The notes below the pieces were generated by a model, which made no database searches, was not told the origin of the DNA, and saw only the letters and a list, made by a program, of their open reading frames with translations. 47,558 bases of DNA from an uncultured SAR116 cluster alpha proteobacterium (lineage in GTDB: Bacteria; Pseudomonadota; Alphaproteobacteria; Puniceispirillales; Marisalimonadaceae), in NCBI GenBank assembly GCA_902615025.1, contig CACMNV010000008.1, positions 1-47,558 on the forward strand, written 5' to 3'. Shown piece by piece: positions 25,249-33,864 of the stretch. The position numbers and the translations under genes are program-made. The stretch's first letter is position 1. Each line of letters begins with the position of its first letter.

Positions 25249-26390
25249 TTCATTTCCGCCTTTACAACTTTAATTTTTGATAGTGCCTCTTTAGCTTTTT
25301 TTAGATTACTCGCTAAAATCACACCCATTCTTCTGTAAGGTTTAGTTTCAGGTTTACCAAAAATTCTAATATCAATATTTTTATCTTGCAATGCACTTTG
25401 AATTCCTTTGATAAAAAACTTTCCTTGTGCGTTTTTATTTGCAAGAATAACTTGACTAACTCCCGTTTTACAGAGCTCAATTTTTGGTATTGTAAAATCT
25501 AATATCGCTCTAGCATGTAGATCAAATTCACTAAAGTTTTGAGTGAACATTGTAACCATTCCAGTATCATGTGGTCTTGGACTTAATTCACTAAAATAAA
25601 CCTCATTTTTTTTTACAAAAAACTCTATGCCGAACAAACCCTTACCACTTAAATCTTTTACAATTTTTCTAGCAATAATTTTCATTTTATTAACAATATT
25701 TTGTTCACACTTTGCTGGTTGCCAACTATACTGGTAATCTCCTCGTTCCTGAACATGTCCTATGGGAGGGCAGAAATGAATTTTTCCTTCTGAGTCCAGA
25801 ATAGTTAATAATGTAATTTCATAGTCAAAATTGATATACTCTTCAATTATAACTTTTTTTTTCTTTCCTCTCATACCGTTCAAAGCAACTGTCCAAGCTT
25901 TTTTGACTTCAGAGACTGTAGAAGCGTAACTTTGACCCTTTCCAGAGGAACTCATAACTGGTTTGATAGCAACTTTATCATTAATATTATGAAACATTTC
26001 AATTAATCCATTCAAAGTTTCAGCATAACCAAATCTTGCAGTTTTAATTCCAAGCTCTTTTGCTCTATTTCTTATTTTATCTCTATTCATTGTCATACTA
26101 ACTGCTCTGGAAGAAGGAATAACTTTTAGACCATTTCTTTCAAATTGTATAAGACTTTCAGTATCAATTGCCTCAATTTCTGGAACTATTAAATCTGGCT
26201 TATGTTTATCAATCACTTGTTTTAAATTATTAGAATTCAGCATGTCAAAAACTTCACATTCTTGAGAGACTTGCATAGCTGGTGCGTTTTTATATTTATC
26301 ACATGCAATTATGTAACAACCAAATCTTTGAAGACTTATAGTGAGTTCTTTGCCAAGTTCACCGCTTCCAAGTAATAGGATTCTTTTCAT
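25245..26390 (-). CDS. purT: Formate-dependent phosphoribosylglycinamide formyltransferase
   Basis: PurT makes formyl-GAR from GAR, ATP and formate in purine synthesis, an alternative to folate-dependent PurN. The 381-aa ATP-grasp protein shows the N-terminal LLGSGELGKEL loop, VPEIEAIDTE, NRDKIRNRAKELG, the P-loop-like MSSSGKGQSYA, IIEEYINFDYEITLL, GIEFFVKKNEVYFSELSPRP, and the DTGMVTM catalytic segment. The C-terminal GKPETKPYRRMGVILA is typical of PurT and separates it from PurK. The short gap at 26391-26436 to the divergent methyltransferase gene holds the promoters. Confidence 0.93.
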   Translation of the reverse strand: MKRILLLGSGELGKELTISLQRFGCYIIACDKYKNAPAMQVSQECEVFDMLNSNNLKQVIDKHKPDLIVPEIEAIDTESLIQFERNGLKVIPSSRAVSMTMNRDKIRNRAKELGIKTARFGYAETLNGLIEMFHNINDKVAIKPVMSSSGKGQSYASTVSEVKKAWTVALNGMRGKKKKVIIEEYINFDYEITLLTILDSEGKIHFCPPIGHVQERGDYQYSWQPAKCEQNIVNKMKIIARKIVKDLSGKGLFGIEFFVKKNEVYFSELSPRPHDTGMVTMFTQNFSEFDLHARAILDFTIPKIELCKTGVSQVILANKNAQGKFFIKGIQSALQDKNIDIRIFGKPETKPYRRMGVILASNLKKAKEALSKIKVVKAEMN

Positions 26391-26436
26391 TTAATTTCTC
26401 TTTTTAATATTTTTAAAAAATCATATAATTTTTAAG

Positions 26437-27084
26437 ATGCATTTTTTTGATGAATTAAGTTTCTCTTATCTTGAGTATAAAATCAATAATTCATATACGA
26501 ATAGATTAATGAAATATGGAAACACCCCTCAAGGTCTGTTCTGGAAAAATTCGTTTACCCAAATACATAGATTTGAATTAATAATTACTGCTTTAAGTAA
26601 ATATTCTAATCTCACAAAATTTACAATTTGTGACATTGGTTGTGGATATGGAAAATTCTTCGAGTTTTTAAGAAATAAATTAAAAAAATCTATTTTTCAA
26701 TATCAAGGTTGTGACTTAAACAAAAAACTAATTGATTACTGTACAAGAATTTATTCTGATAAGAACTGTAAGTTTTATAAAAAATCTTCACCAAAAGGAA
26801 TGGTAGACTTTTCTATAATGTCAGGAACTTTTAATTTAAGTGTAACTAATGATATAATGACATGGGAAAAATATGTTTTAAAAAACTTAACCAGTATTTG
26901 CAAACAAACAAATAAGATTATGGCTTTTAATTTGTTACATCAAAATGAAAGAAAAATTAAACAAGGATTATATTATACTAATAAAAATTGGATAAAAGAT
27001 ATTTGCGAACAAAATTTTGGACAAACTGAAATTATTTTTTCTTCAATCTTGCCAGACGATGTTTTAGTTATAGTTAAGACTTAG
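26437..27084 (+). CDS. SAM-dependent methyltransferase
   Basis: The class I methyltransferase motif I is clear (FTICDIGCGYGKFFEFL, about residues 62-78), followed by a motif II-like YQGCDLNKKLIDYC. Length is 215 aa. The N-terminus (KYGNTPQGLFWKNSFTQ) resembles small methyltransferases of unknown substrate near other metabolic genes. No lipid-, rRNA- or protein-specific motif is visible. It is divergent from purT and its stop touches the end of the decayed hydrolase gene. Confidence 0.78.
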   Translation: MHFFDELSFSYLEYKINNSYTNRLMKYGNTPQGLFWKNSFTQIHRFELIITALSKYSNLTKFTICDIGCGYGKFFEFLRNKLKKSIFQYQGCDLNKKLIDYCTRIYSDKNCKFYKKSSPKGMVDFSIMSGTFNLSVTNDIMTWEKYVLKNLTSICKQTNKIMAFNLLHQNERKIKQGLYYTNKNWIKDICEQNFGQTEIIFSSILPDDVLVIVKT

Positions 27085-27867
27085 TTTAAATTTTTTTCAA
27101 ATTTTATAATATGATCGGAAAACTCTTCAGGTTCTTCTAATGGGATTAAATGACCAAAATTAGGCAGTTCTATTTTTTTTGAATTTTTTATATTTTTTAC
27201 TAATTCTTCAATGTCTTCTGGAATTCTAAACATTTATCTAAATGGCCCGTCATAACTAAAGTTGGAACATTTATTTTAGACCAGTTAAAAGACCAGTATG
27301 CAGTTAATGAAACTTCTGTAAGTTTGAAAATTCAATCGTTTTTATGTAGAGGTTTATAATTTTCAAAATCTAAAGCGTTAGTATTTACTTTATCTAAAAA
27401 TTTTGGAGAAGCTATAACTGACATGCCCATATCCATAATTAATGCACTACCTCCAAGTTTAGCAGCATTTACCATGGCACTATTTATCCAATCTAACCTG
27501 GAAGGGGGTTTTCTAAGTGTATAGATTAAAACAAGACCTTTTACATCAATTTCTTCTAATGAGGCAATAGCTGCATAAAAACCGCTTATTGATAATCCAC
27601 AAAGTATAATATTTTTCAAATTTAAATGGTCAATTAATTTTAAAAGATCAGAAATTATTATTTCGGATGTTAAGTTGATGCTTTTGTAAAACTTAAATTA
27701 ATTTGTCCACGAAAATTATACGTCAAATGACCATGGCCTGCATTTCTTACTCTTTTGCCAATTACGCCATTCCAAGCAGAAGTGTTGCCAGTTAAAGCAT
27801 TTGCAAATGCGAATATATATTTTATTTACCCTCCTCATATTCGAAATATAAAGAATTTTTTTTCCAT
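27081..27867 (-). pseudogene. Alpha/beta hydrolase, broken by several frameshifts
   Basis: Reading the minus strand in shifting frames gives consecutive pieces of an alpha/beta hydrolase. There is an ATG near 27867 (MEKKFFIFRI, then a stop), then GHGHLTYNFRGQINLSF and DLLKLIDHLNLKNIILCGLS. After a nucleophile-elbow-like GLSISGFYAA the frame runs to 27332. LTEVSLTAYWSFNWSKINVP with TLVMTGHLDK comes in another frame, and finally FRIPEDIEELVKNI to ELPNFGHLIPLEEPEEF with the catalytic-His region. At least three frame changes are needed, so it cannot encode one protein. It starts seven bases after the 195-aa gene and was probably its operon partner. Confidence 0.75.
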
Positions 27868-27874
27868 GTCTAAG

Positions 27875-28462
27875 TTACTCACTTACATTCCTTTTATCTA
27901 AAACATCTATTTTGTCTTCACTAGACACATTTTCATTCATTTCATTCATTTCAATCTTTAAATGAGAAAAATGTGTTTCTAATTCCTGAATTCTTTTATT
28001 ATTAAAATCTAAATATTTTTTTTGTTCGTCAGTAAGATCTGAATTTTCTAAATTCGTTTGTTGATCTTCTGTGTCTTCATCTATTTCTGGTTTAAGTGGC
28101 TCATCCCCAATCAAATCTTGAAACTGAACTAAAGCCTCTAATCCATTTTTAATTGCTTTTCTATCTTCATCATTTTCAGATTCATCAAAACCAACATATA
28201 GTGCATGTATTATATGTTGTTTTGGGTCAGGTAATAATTGCGTATCATACAAATAATCATTATGTGCATCTAATTCATTATAAAATTTAGTAAATCTAAT
28301 TAATAACTCTCTAGTTCTTGAAGGCCCATCATTTTTTGGCTTTGACACTTCTTTTTCAACCTTAACAGAATTATAATTGTTCCATATTGAAATAAAGACT
28401 AAAGCCGTAAATGTAATTAACAAAGCAAGAACAAAGGGTGTTGTATCTTCAAACGCGGTCAA
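27875..28462 (-). CDS. Membrane-anchored acidic coiled-coil protein
   Basis: I do not recognise this 195-aa protein. One hydrophobic helix near the N-terminus (residues 9-27, FVLALLITFTALVFISIWNN) anchors it. The rest is soluble and acidic, with a helical DxxYLYDTQLLPDPKQHIIHALY segment and a C-terminal coiled-coil region (about 145-180). It is divergent from proX, and its former downstream partner is the decayed hydrolase gene. No catalytic motif is visible. Confidence 0.6.
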   Translation of the reverse strand: MTAFEDTTPFVLALLITFTALVFISIWNNYNSVKVEKEVSKPKNDGPSRTRELLIRFTKFYNELDAHNDYLYDTQLLPDPKQHIIHALYVGFDESENDEDRKAIKNGLEALVQFQDLIGDEPLKPEIDEDTEDQQTNLENSDLTDEQKKYLDFNNKRIQELETHFSHLKIEMNEMNENVSSEDKIDVLDKRNVSE

Positions 28463-28627
28463 TTATCTCTCCATATCAAATTATATAATCCTAAAACAAA
28501 TAATTTATATAAATATTTGAATAATTTTCTATTTTATAATTGGAATTATGTCTTTTTTTTGATGTAAATTTGCAATGAGGTATGTTTTAATGTTAGGCTA
28601 TTTTAAATAAAAAATAAGGAGATTATT

Positions 28628-29650
28628 ATGAATCGGAAACTCGGAGCTGTTATTATAGCAGTAGCCGTAGCAGTCGGTATTTATTTCATGACTGCCGAGA
28701 AAAAAGTTGAGCAAACAGCTTGCGGTAAGGTTACTATTGCAGAGATGAATTGGGCATCAGCTGAACTTATGGCAAATGTTGATAAGATAATTTTAGAAAA
28801 GGGTTATGGTTGTGAGGTTGAATTAGTTGCGGGCGCTACAATGCCAACATTTACATCTATGAATGAAAAAGGAATGCCAGATATTGCTCCAGAACTTTGG
28901 AGTAACGCAGTACAAGGTCCACTTTCTAAAGCAAAAGATGAAAAAAGACTTTTTGTCGCAAATTCAGGTCCAATAACTGGTTTAGGAGAAGGTTGGTGGG
29001 TTTCACCAAGCGTTGTAAAAAACCATCCGGAACTTAAAACGGTTAAAGATATTATTGAAAGGCCAGATTTATTTCCACATCCAGAAGATAGTTCAAAAGG
29101 GGGAATGATGACATGTCCTGCGGGTTGGAACTGTCAGCTTTCAACAAATAACTTATTTAGGGCTTTTAAGATGGAAGAAAAAGGCTGGAAATTAATTGAT
29201 CCAGGCTCAGCGGCTGGTTTAGATGGTGCGATAGCTAAAGCCTCTACTAGAAATGAAAATTGGTTTGGTTATTATTGGACACCAACTTCAGTAGTTGGAA
29301 AATACGGTCTTGTGAAAGTTCCATTTGGTGTAGATTATGATGATGATAATTGGCATAATTGTATTGTTAAACCAGAAAAAGAATGTGCAGATCCCAAGCC
29401 AACTTCTTGGACAAAGTCAGTAGTGGAGACTGTCGTAACAGATAATTTTATGAATAATTCTGGTGTTGCTTCAGATTTTATAAAAAATAGAACTTATCCA
29501 GGTGAGATTATGAATCAGATGCTTGTATTCATGACTGACCAGAAAGCAACTGGTAAAGATGCTGCTTTTGAATTCCTTCAAAAACATGAAAATGTTTGGG
29601 GAAAGTGGGTGTCTGACGAAGCCGCAAAAAAAATTAAAGCTAGTCTGTAA
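28628..29650 (+). CDS. proX: Glycine betaine/proline-type ABC transporter substrate-binding protein
   Basis: The 340-aa protein begins with an exported hydrophobic segment (AVIIAVAVAVGIYFMTAEKK). It has the OpuAC/ProX-type fold: VTIAEMNWASAELMANVDKI, an internal ELWSN, GEGWWVSPSVV, paired cysteines in MMTCPAGWNCQ, and WFGYYWTPTSVVGKYG, whose aromatic residues form the cage for quaternary amines. It should bind glycine betaine or a related compatible solute in the periplasm. An AAGGAG ribosome binding site precedes the ATG. A strong hairpin directly after its stop probably sets a higher level of this protein than of the downstream ProW and ProV. Confidence 0.88.
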   Translation: MNRKLGAVIIAVAVAVGIYFMTAEKKVEQTACGKVTIAEMNWASAELMANVDKIILEKGYGCEVELVAGATMPTFTSMNEKGMPDIAPELWSNAVQGPLSKAKDEKRLFVANSGPITGLGEGWWVSPSVVKNHPELKTVKDIIERPDLFPHPEDSSKGGMMTCPAGWNCQLSTNNLFRAFKMEEKGWKLIDPGSAAGLDGAIAKASTRNENWFGYYWTPTSVVGKYGLVKVPFGVDYDDDNWHNCIVKPEKECADPKPTSWTKSVVETVVTDNFMNNSGVASDFIKNRTYPGEIMNQMLVFMTDQKATGKDAAFEFLQKHENVWGKWVSDEAAKKIKASL

Positions 29651-29662
29651 ACTTCTTTATTT

Positions 29663-29697
29663 TGCTCCTATGATTTAGTTCATAGGAGCAATTTTTT
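29663..29697 (+). terminator. Intrinsic terminator or attenuator between proX and proW
   Basis: A perfect 11-bp stem (TGCTCCTATGA/TCATAGGAGCA, 29663-29673 and 29680-29690) with a six-base loop is followed by ATTTTTTT. It lies 12 bases past the proX stop and just before proW (29702). Placed inside the operon, it probably stops part of the transcripts and also protects the proX mRNA 3' end, giving excess binding protein over membrane components. Confidence 0.85.
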
Positions 29698-29701
29698 TAT
29701 T

Positions 29702-30580
29702 ATGGAATGGTTAACGAAATTTCCAGAAATGGATCGAAGTGGTTTAAGAGAGTTTAAAAAAACTGTAGATAATGCTTTTACATCTTTTTCAAGAAATTAC
29801 GGCGAAGGTATAGAAAATTTTTTTGATCCTCTTTTAAGTTTTTTAGTTGCGTTTGAAAAGCTATTTTTAAATACGCCTTGGCCTATTACAATATTTGCCA
29901 TTTTATTAATATGTTGGTTAGCCTCAAGATCAATAATAATTATTGCTGGAACATTTTTAAGTTTCCTATTAATTGGTTATTTTGGCATGTGGGAAGACAC
30001 CATGTCTACTTTAGCAATAATTTTAGTAGCAACATTGCTTTGTATTTGTATTGGCATTCCTATTGGAATTGCAATGGCAAGAAGTAATAAGGTTCAAGCA
30101 TTAATTTTACCAATTTTAGACGTAATGCAAACAATTCCAAGTTTTGTATATTTAATACCAGTGGTAATGCTTTTAGGGATAGGAAAAGTTCCAGGATTAA
30201 TAGCTGTGTGCATATATGCGATACCACCAATAGTAAGGTTAACTAATCTAGGAATAAGACTAGTTGATAAAGACGTTTTAGAAGCAGCAGAGTCATTTGG
30301 AGCAAATTATTGGCAAAAATTATTTGGTATACAAATACCTCTTGCATTACCAACAATTTTTGCAGGAGTAAATCAAACTATTATGATGGCTCTCGCTATG
30401 GTTGTAATAGCTTCTATGATTGGTGTTCAGGGATTAGGGCTTCCTGTTTTAAGAGCTATTTCAAACCAGTATCTTGCCTTAGGATTAATGAATGGACTTG
30501 CAATTGTTGTGTTAGCAATAATTTTTGACAGAGTAACTCAAAGAATCGGAAAAAGAATGCAAAGATATAAGAGTGACTAA
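29702..30580 (+). CDS. proW: Glycine betaine ABC transporter permease
   Basis: This is an integral membrane permease of the ProW/OpuAB type (292 aa), with about six hydrophobic helices after a soluble N-terminal stretch of about 60 residues. The binding-protein-dependent permease motif with its EAA loop reads DVLEAAESFGANYWQKLFGI, and the conserved IPSFVYLIPVVMLLGIG and IPPIVRLTNLG flank it. It lies one base before proV and after the proX hairpin, so the three form one transporter operon. Confidence 0.92.
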   Translation: MEWLTKFPEMDRSGLREFKKTVDNAFTSFSRNYGEGIENFFDPLLSFLVAFEKLFLNTPWPITIFAILLICWLASRSIIIIAGTFLSFLLIGYFGMWEDTMSTLAIILVATLLCICIGIPIGIAMARSNKVQALILPILDVMQTIPSFVYLIPVVMLLGIGKVPGLIAVCIYAIPPIVRLTNLGIRLVDKDVLEAAESFGANYWQKLFGIQIPLALPTIFAGVNQTIMMALAMVVIASMIGVQGLGLPVLRAISNQYLALGLMNGLAIVVLAIIFDRVTQRIGKRMQRYKSD

Positions 30581-31627
30581 ATGAATAATTTTATTAAAAT
30601 TAAAAACTTATATAAAATATTTGGTAATAATACTACTGAAGCTCTGAATTTAGTTAAGACTGGTTTAAGTAAAGAAAAGCTTCTTGAAAAAACAAATTGT
30701 GTGCTCGGACTTAATAATATAAATCTTAATATACCAAAGGGTAAAATTCACGTGATCATGGGTCTATCAGGGTCAGGAAAATCCACACTTATTAGACATT
30801 TAAATAGATTAATCGAACCTACTTTTGGAGAAATAACAATTGATGGAGTAAACGTATTAGAACTTAATAATAAAGATTTGTTAGAATATCGACAAAAAAA
30901 TATGTCAATGGTTTTTCAAAAATTTGCACTTTTTCCTCATAAAACAATTCTTGAAAACATTAGCTATGGTTTAATGGTACAAAATATTTCGGAACAAATT
31001 TATAAAGAAAAAAGTCAATTTTGGTTAAAAAGAGTTGGATTAGAAGGTTACGATAATTATTATCCAAATCAACTCTCAGGAGGAATGCAACAAAGAGTTG
31101 GTCTTGCAAGAGCATTGGCAACTGATGCAGAAATTTTACTTATGGATGAAGCGTTTTCTGCACTAGACCCGCTCATAAGAGCAGAAATGCAAGATGTTCT
31201 TATTGATTTACAACTTGAATTAAAAAAAACAATCGTATTTATAACCCATGATTTAGACGAAGCTTTGAAAATTGGCGAAAGAATTTCTATTCTTAGAGAT
31301 GGTTTTGTTGTACAGGACGACAATCCCCAAAATATTATTCTTAATCCCTCTGACGATTACGTATCTGATTTTATAAAAGATATTAATCGTTCAAGAGTTA
31401 TAAAAGCAAAGTCAATCATGACTAAGTCTGTTTCTATCAGTAAAGAAAATGTTCCTATAATTGATAGTGAAATGGTTTTAGAAGAAGTATTGCAAGAAAT
31501 TACTAAAACAAAAAATTATTTTGTATTGGTTAAAGATAAAAAAGACAAAATTATTGGAAGAATAACATTAAACGAATTATTGACTGGAATTCAAAGACCT
31601 AGAAAAGAAATTAAAAAATATGCTTAA
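30581..31627 (+). CDS. proV: Glycine betaine ABC transporter ATPase with CBS domain
   Basis: This is the ATP-binding subunit of the betaine importer (348 aa). The Walker A motif GLSGSGKST is at 61-69. The signature LSGGMQQRVGLARALA, Walker B LLMDEAFSALD and H-loop VFITHDLDEALKIG are all intact. The C-terminal 85 residues resemble a CBS-type regulatory tail (AKSIMTKSVSIS...LVKDKKDKIIGRITLNELL), which in OpuA senses ionic strength or cyclic-di-AMP. The N-terminal extension LNLVKTGLSKEKLLEKTN is typical of ProV. The last four bases overlap the convergent ugd gene. Confidence 0.93.
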   Translation: MNNFIKIKNLYKIFGNNTTEALNLVKTGLSKEKLLEKTNCVLGLNNINLNIPKGKIHVIMGLSGSGKSTLIRHLNRLIEPTFGEITIDGVNVLELNNKDLLEYRQKNMSMVFQKFALFPHKTILENISYGLMVQNISEQIYKEKSQFWLKRVGLEGYDNYYPNQLSGGMQQRVGLARALATDAEILLMDEAFSALDPLIRAEMQDVLIDLQLELKKTIVFITHDLDEALKIGERISILRDGFVVQDDNPQNIILNPSDDYVSDFIKDINRSRVIKAKSIMTKSVSISKENVPIIDSEMVLEEVLQEITKTKNYFVLVKDKKDKIIGRITLNELLTGIQRPRKEIKKYA

Positions 31628-32937
31628 TTGAATGGCCCTCTTCCAATTTGATGTAATGTGATATTTTTATTTATAAAATTTTCAGGATTTAAGGCATTTC
31701 TAAAATCAAAAACTATATTTCCTTTCATAAATTTTGATAAATATTTTGCTGACAATGTTCTAAACTCGCTCCATTCAGTCAAAATAATTGTTACATCAAC
31801 ATTTTCAATACAGTCTTCAATATTATCTGCAAAATATACATCCTTGATGTATTTAGAGGCTTCATCCATAGCAATAGGGTCATAAACTTTAATTTCTTTT
31901 ACATTTTCAACTAAGGAAGGAATTAAATCTAGTGAGGGACTCTCTCTCATATCATCTGTCCCAGGCTTGAATGATAACCCTAATACAGCAACGCTCATAT
32001 CTTTTATGCGATTTCCAAGTATATGATTTATTTTTTTAATAAGTGATTTCTTTCTATTGTTATTATAAGAAATTACATTATTTATGATTGTAAGATCAAC
32101 ATTGTTATCTGAAGCGATTTTTGATAAAGCAATTGTATCTTTCGGAAAACATGACCCTCCATATCCAGGACCAGGATGCAAAAACTTATTACCAATTCTT
32201 CTATCTAAACCCATTCCTCTTGATATAAAATGTATATCGGTATTTAGGCTTTCACATAAATCTGCCATTTGATTAATAAAGGAAATTTTCATAGCTAAAA
32301 ATGCATTAGATGCATACTTTATCAATTCAGCTGACTTTAAATCTGTAAATAAAATGGGTGTTTGTATTAAATTAAGTGGTTGATAAATATTTTCCATAAT
32401 TTTTTTTGACTTTTCATTTTTACAACCAATAATAACCCGATTAGGCCTCATAAAATCCTCTATGGCACTACCTTCTCTAAGAAATTCAGGATTTGATACT
32501 ACGTCAAAACTTGCATTTCTATTATGCTTTTTAATAATGTTACTTATTTCTAAGGAAGTTCCAACAGGAACTGTTGATTTTGTGATTACAACACAGTATT
32601 TTTTTAAAATTGGCGCAATTTCTTTGGCCACTGCATATACATAAGTTAAATCTGCGTGACCATCACCTCTTCTTTCTGGAGTGCCTACCGCAATGAAAAT
32701 TGCATCCGCGTCTGATATTGATTTTTCAATTGAATTAGAAAATTTTAATTTACCGTTCTTATAATTTTTTTTTACTAACACTTCCAAACCAGGTTCATAT
32801 ATAGGTAAGATTCCACTTTCTAAATTATTAATCTTTTCTTTGTCTTTATCTACGCAAATCACATCATATCCAAATTCAGAAAAACAGGCACCTGTCACCA
32901 ATCCAACATAACCTGTACCTAACATTACAATTTTCAT
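31624..32937 (-). CDS. ugd: UDP-glucose 6-dehydrogenase
   Basis: This enzyme oxidises UDP-glucose to UDP-glucuronate for surface polysaccharides. The 437-aa protein shows the N-terminal NAD motif MLGTGYVGLVTG, the middle FLREGSAIEDFMRPNRVIIG, and LDRRIGNKFLHPGPGYGGSCFPKD with the catalytic cysteine C263. A C-terminal domain begins GLSFKPGTDDMRESPS. It is divergent from galU, which makes its substrate, across a 67-bp gap, so the pair forms a UDP-sugar supply unit. Confidence 0.94.
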   Translation of the reverse strand: MKIVMLGTGYVGLVTGACFSEFGYDVICVDKDKEKINNLESGILPIYEPGLEVLVKKNYKNGKLKFSNSIEKSISDADAIFIAVGTPERRGDGHADLTYVYAVAKEIAPILKKYCVVITKSTVPVGTSLEISNIIKKHNRNASFDVVSNPEFLREGSAIEDFMRPNRVIIGCKNEKSKKIMENIYQPLNLIQTPILFTDLKSAELIKYASNAFLAMKISFINQMADLCESLNTDIHFISRGMGLDRRIGNKFLHPGPGYGGSCFPKDTIALSKIASDNNVDLTIINNVISYNNNRKKSLIKKINHILGNRIKDMSVAVLGLSFKPGTDDMRESPSLDLIPSLVENVKEIKVYDPIAMDEASKYIKDVYFADNIEDCIENVDVTIILTEWSEFRTLSAKYLSKFMKGNIVFDFRNALNPENFINKNITLHQIGRGPFN

Positions 32938-33004
32938 ATTTAATAATTCCTTTTATATGGAGATGTGCTATTTAAATATATAATTTATATCACATATATA
33001 TTAC

Positions 33005-33859
33005 ATGAATGTTAAGAAAGCAATATTCCCAGTAGGGGGACTAGGCACGAGATTTCTACCTGCCACCAAATCTATGCCTAAAGAAATGCTCCCTATAGTT
33101 GATAAACCTCTTATTCAATATGCTGTTGAAGAAGCTGCAAATGCAGGTATAGAACAATTTATATTTGTTACAAGCAGAGGAAAATCAGCTATAGAAAACC
33201 ATTTTGATCACTCTTTCGAATTAGAAAACAATTTACTTGCAAAGGGAAAAAGGCAAACTCTAGCATCTGCTCAAGAAATGCTCAAAATACCTGGCAGTTA
33301 TGCCTATGTTCGTCAACAAGAACCTGCTGGATTGGGTCACGCAATCTGGTGTGCAAGACATCTAATTCAAAATGAATCCTTTGCCGTTATACTTGCTGAT
33401 GATTTAATTTTTGGACAATCAACAACAAAAGAAATGATAAAAAGTTATACGTCAGGAAATATGGTTGCTATTATGGAAGTTGATAAACAAAAAGTTTCAT
33501 CTTATGGCATTGTCAAAGTAGATAAAAGCGATAAAGATTTAATGCAGATAAATCAAATGGTTGAAAAACCTTCTGTAGAAAATGCTCCTAGTAATTTAGC
33601 AATAATTGGAAGGTATATTCTTGATCATAAAGTTTTTGATGTTTTAGAAAAACAAGAACGTGGCGCAAGTCAAGAAATACAACTCACTGACGCAATCTCT
33701 TCTCAATTGGACAGAGTACCTTGTCTCGGATATAGAATTAAAAATGAAAGATTTGACTGTGGGTCAAAGCTTGGATTTTTACAAGCTAATATATCATTTG
33801 CTTTAAATAGAAAAGATTTAAATTCTGATCTCAGTAATTGGTTAAAAACAATAGTTTAA
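33005..33859 (+). CDS. galU: UTP-glucose-1-phosphate uridylyltransferase
   Basis: GalU makes UDP-glucose from UTP and glucose-1-phosphate. The 284-aa product carries the nucleotide-binding motif GGLGTRFLPATKSMPKEMLP, then VDKPLIQYAVEEA. It also has the QQEPAGLGHAIWCARHLI region, LADDLIF with its metal-binding Asp, and VEKPSVENAPSNLAIIGRYI. Length fits the family. The phosphohexomutase gene that supplies glucose-1-phosphate follows after five bases, and ugd is divergent, so three consecutive steps are clustered. Confidence 0.95.
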   Translation: MNVKKAIFPVGGLGTRFLPATKSMPKEMLPIVDKPLIQYAVEEAANAGIEQFIFVTSRGKSAIENHFDHSFELENNLLAKGKRQTLASAQEMLKIPGSYAYVRQQEPAGLGHAIWCARHLIQNESFAVILADDLIFGQSTTKEMIKSYTSGNMVAIMEVDKQKVSSYGIVKVDKSDKDLMQINQMVEKPSVENAPSNLAIIGRYILDHKVFDVLEKQERGASQEIQLTDAISSQLDRVPCLGYRIKNERFDCGSKLGFLQANISFALNRKDLNSDLSNWLKTIV

Positions 33860-33864
33860 TCAAA

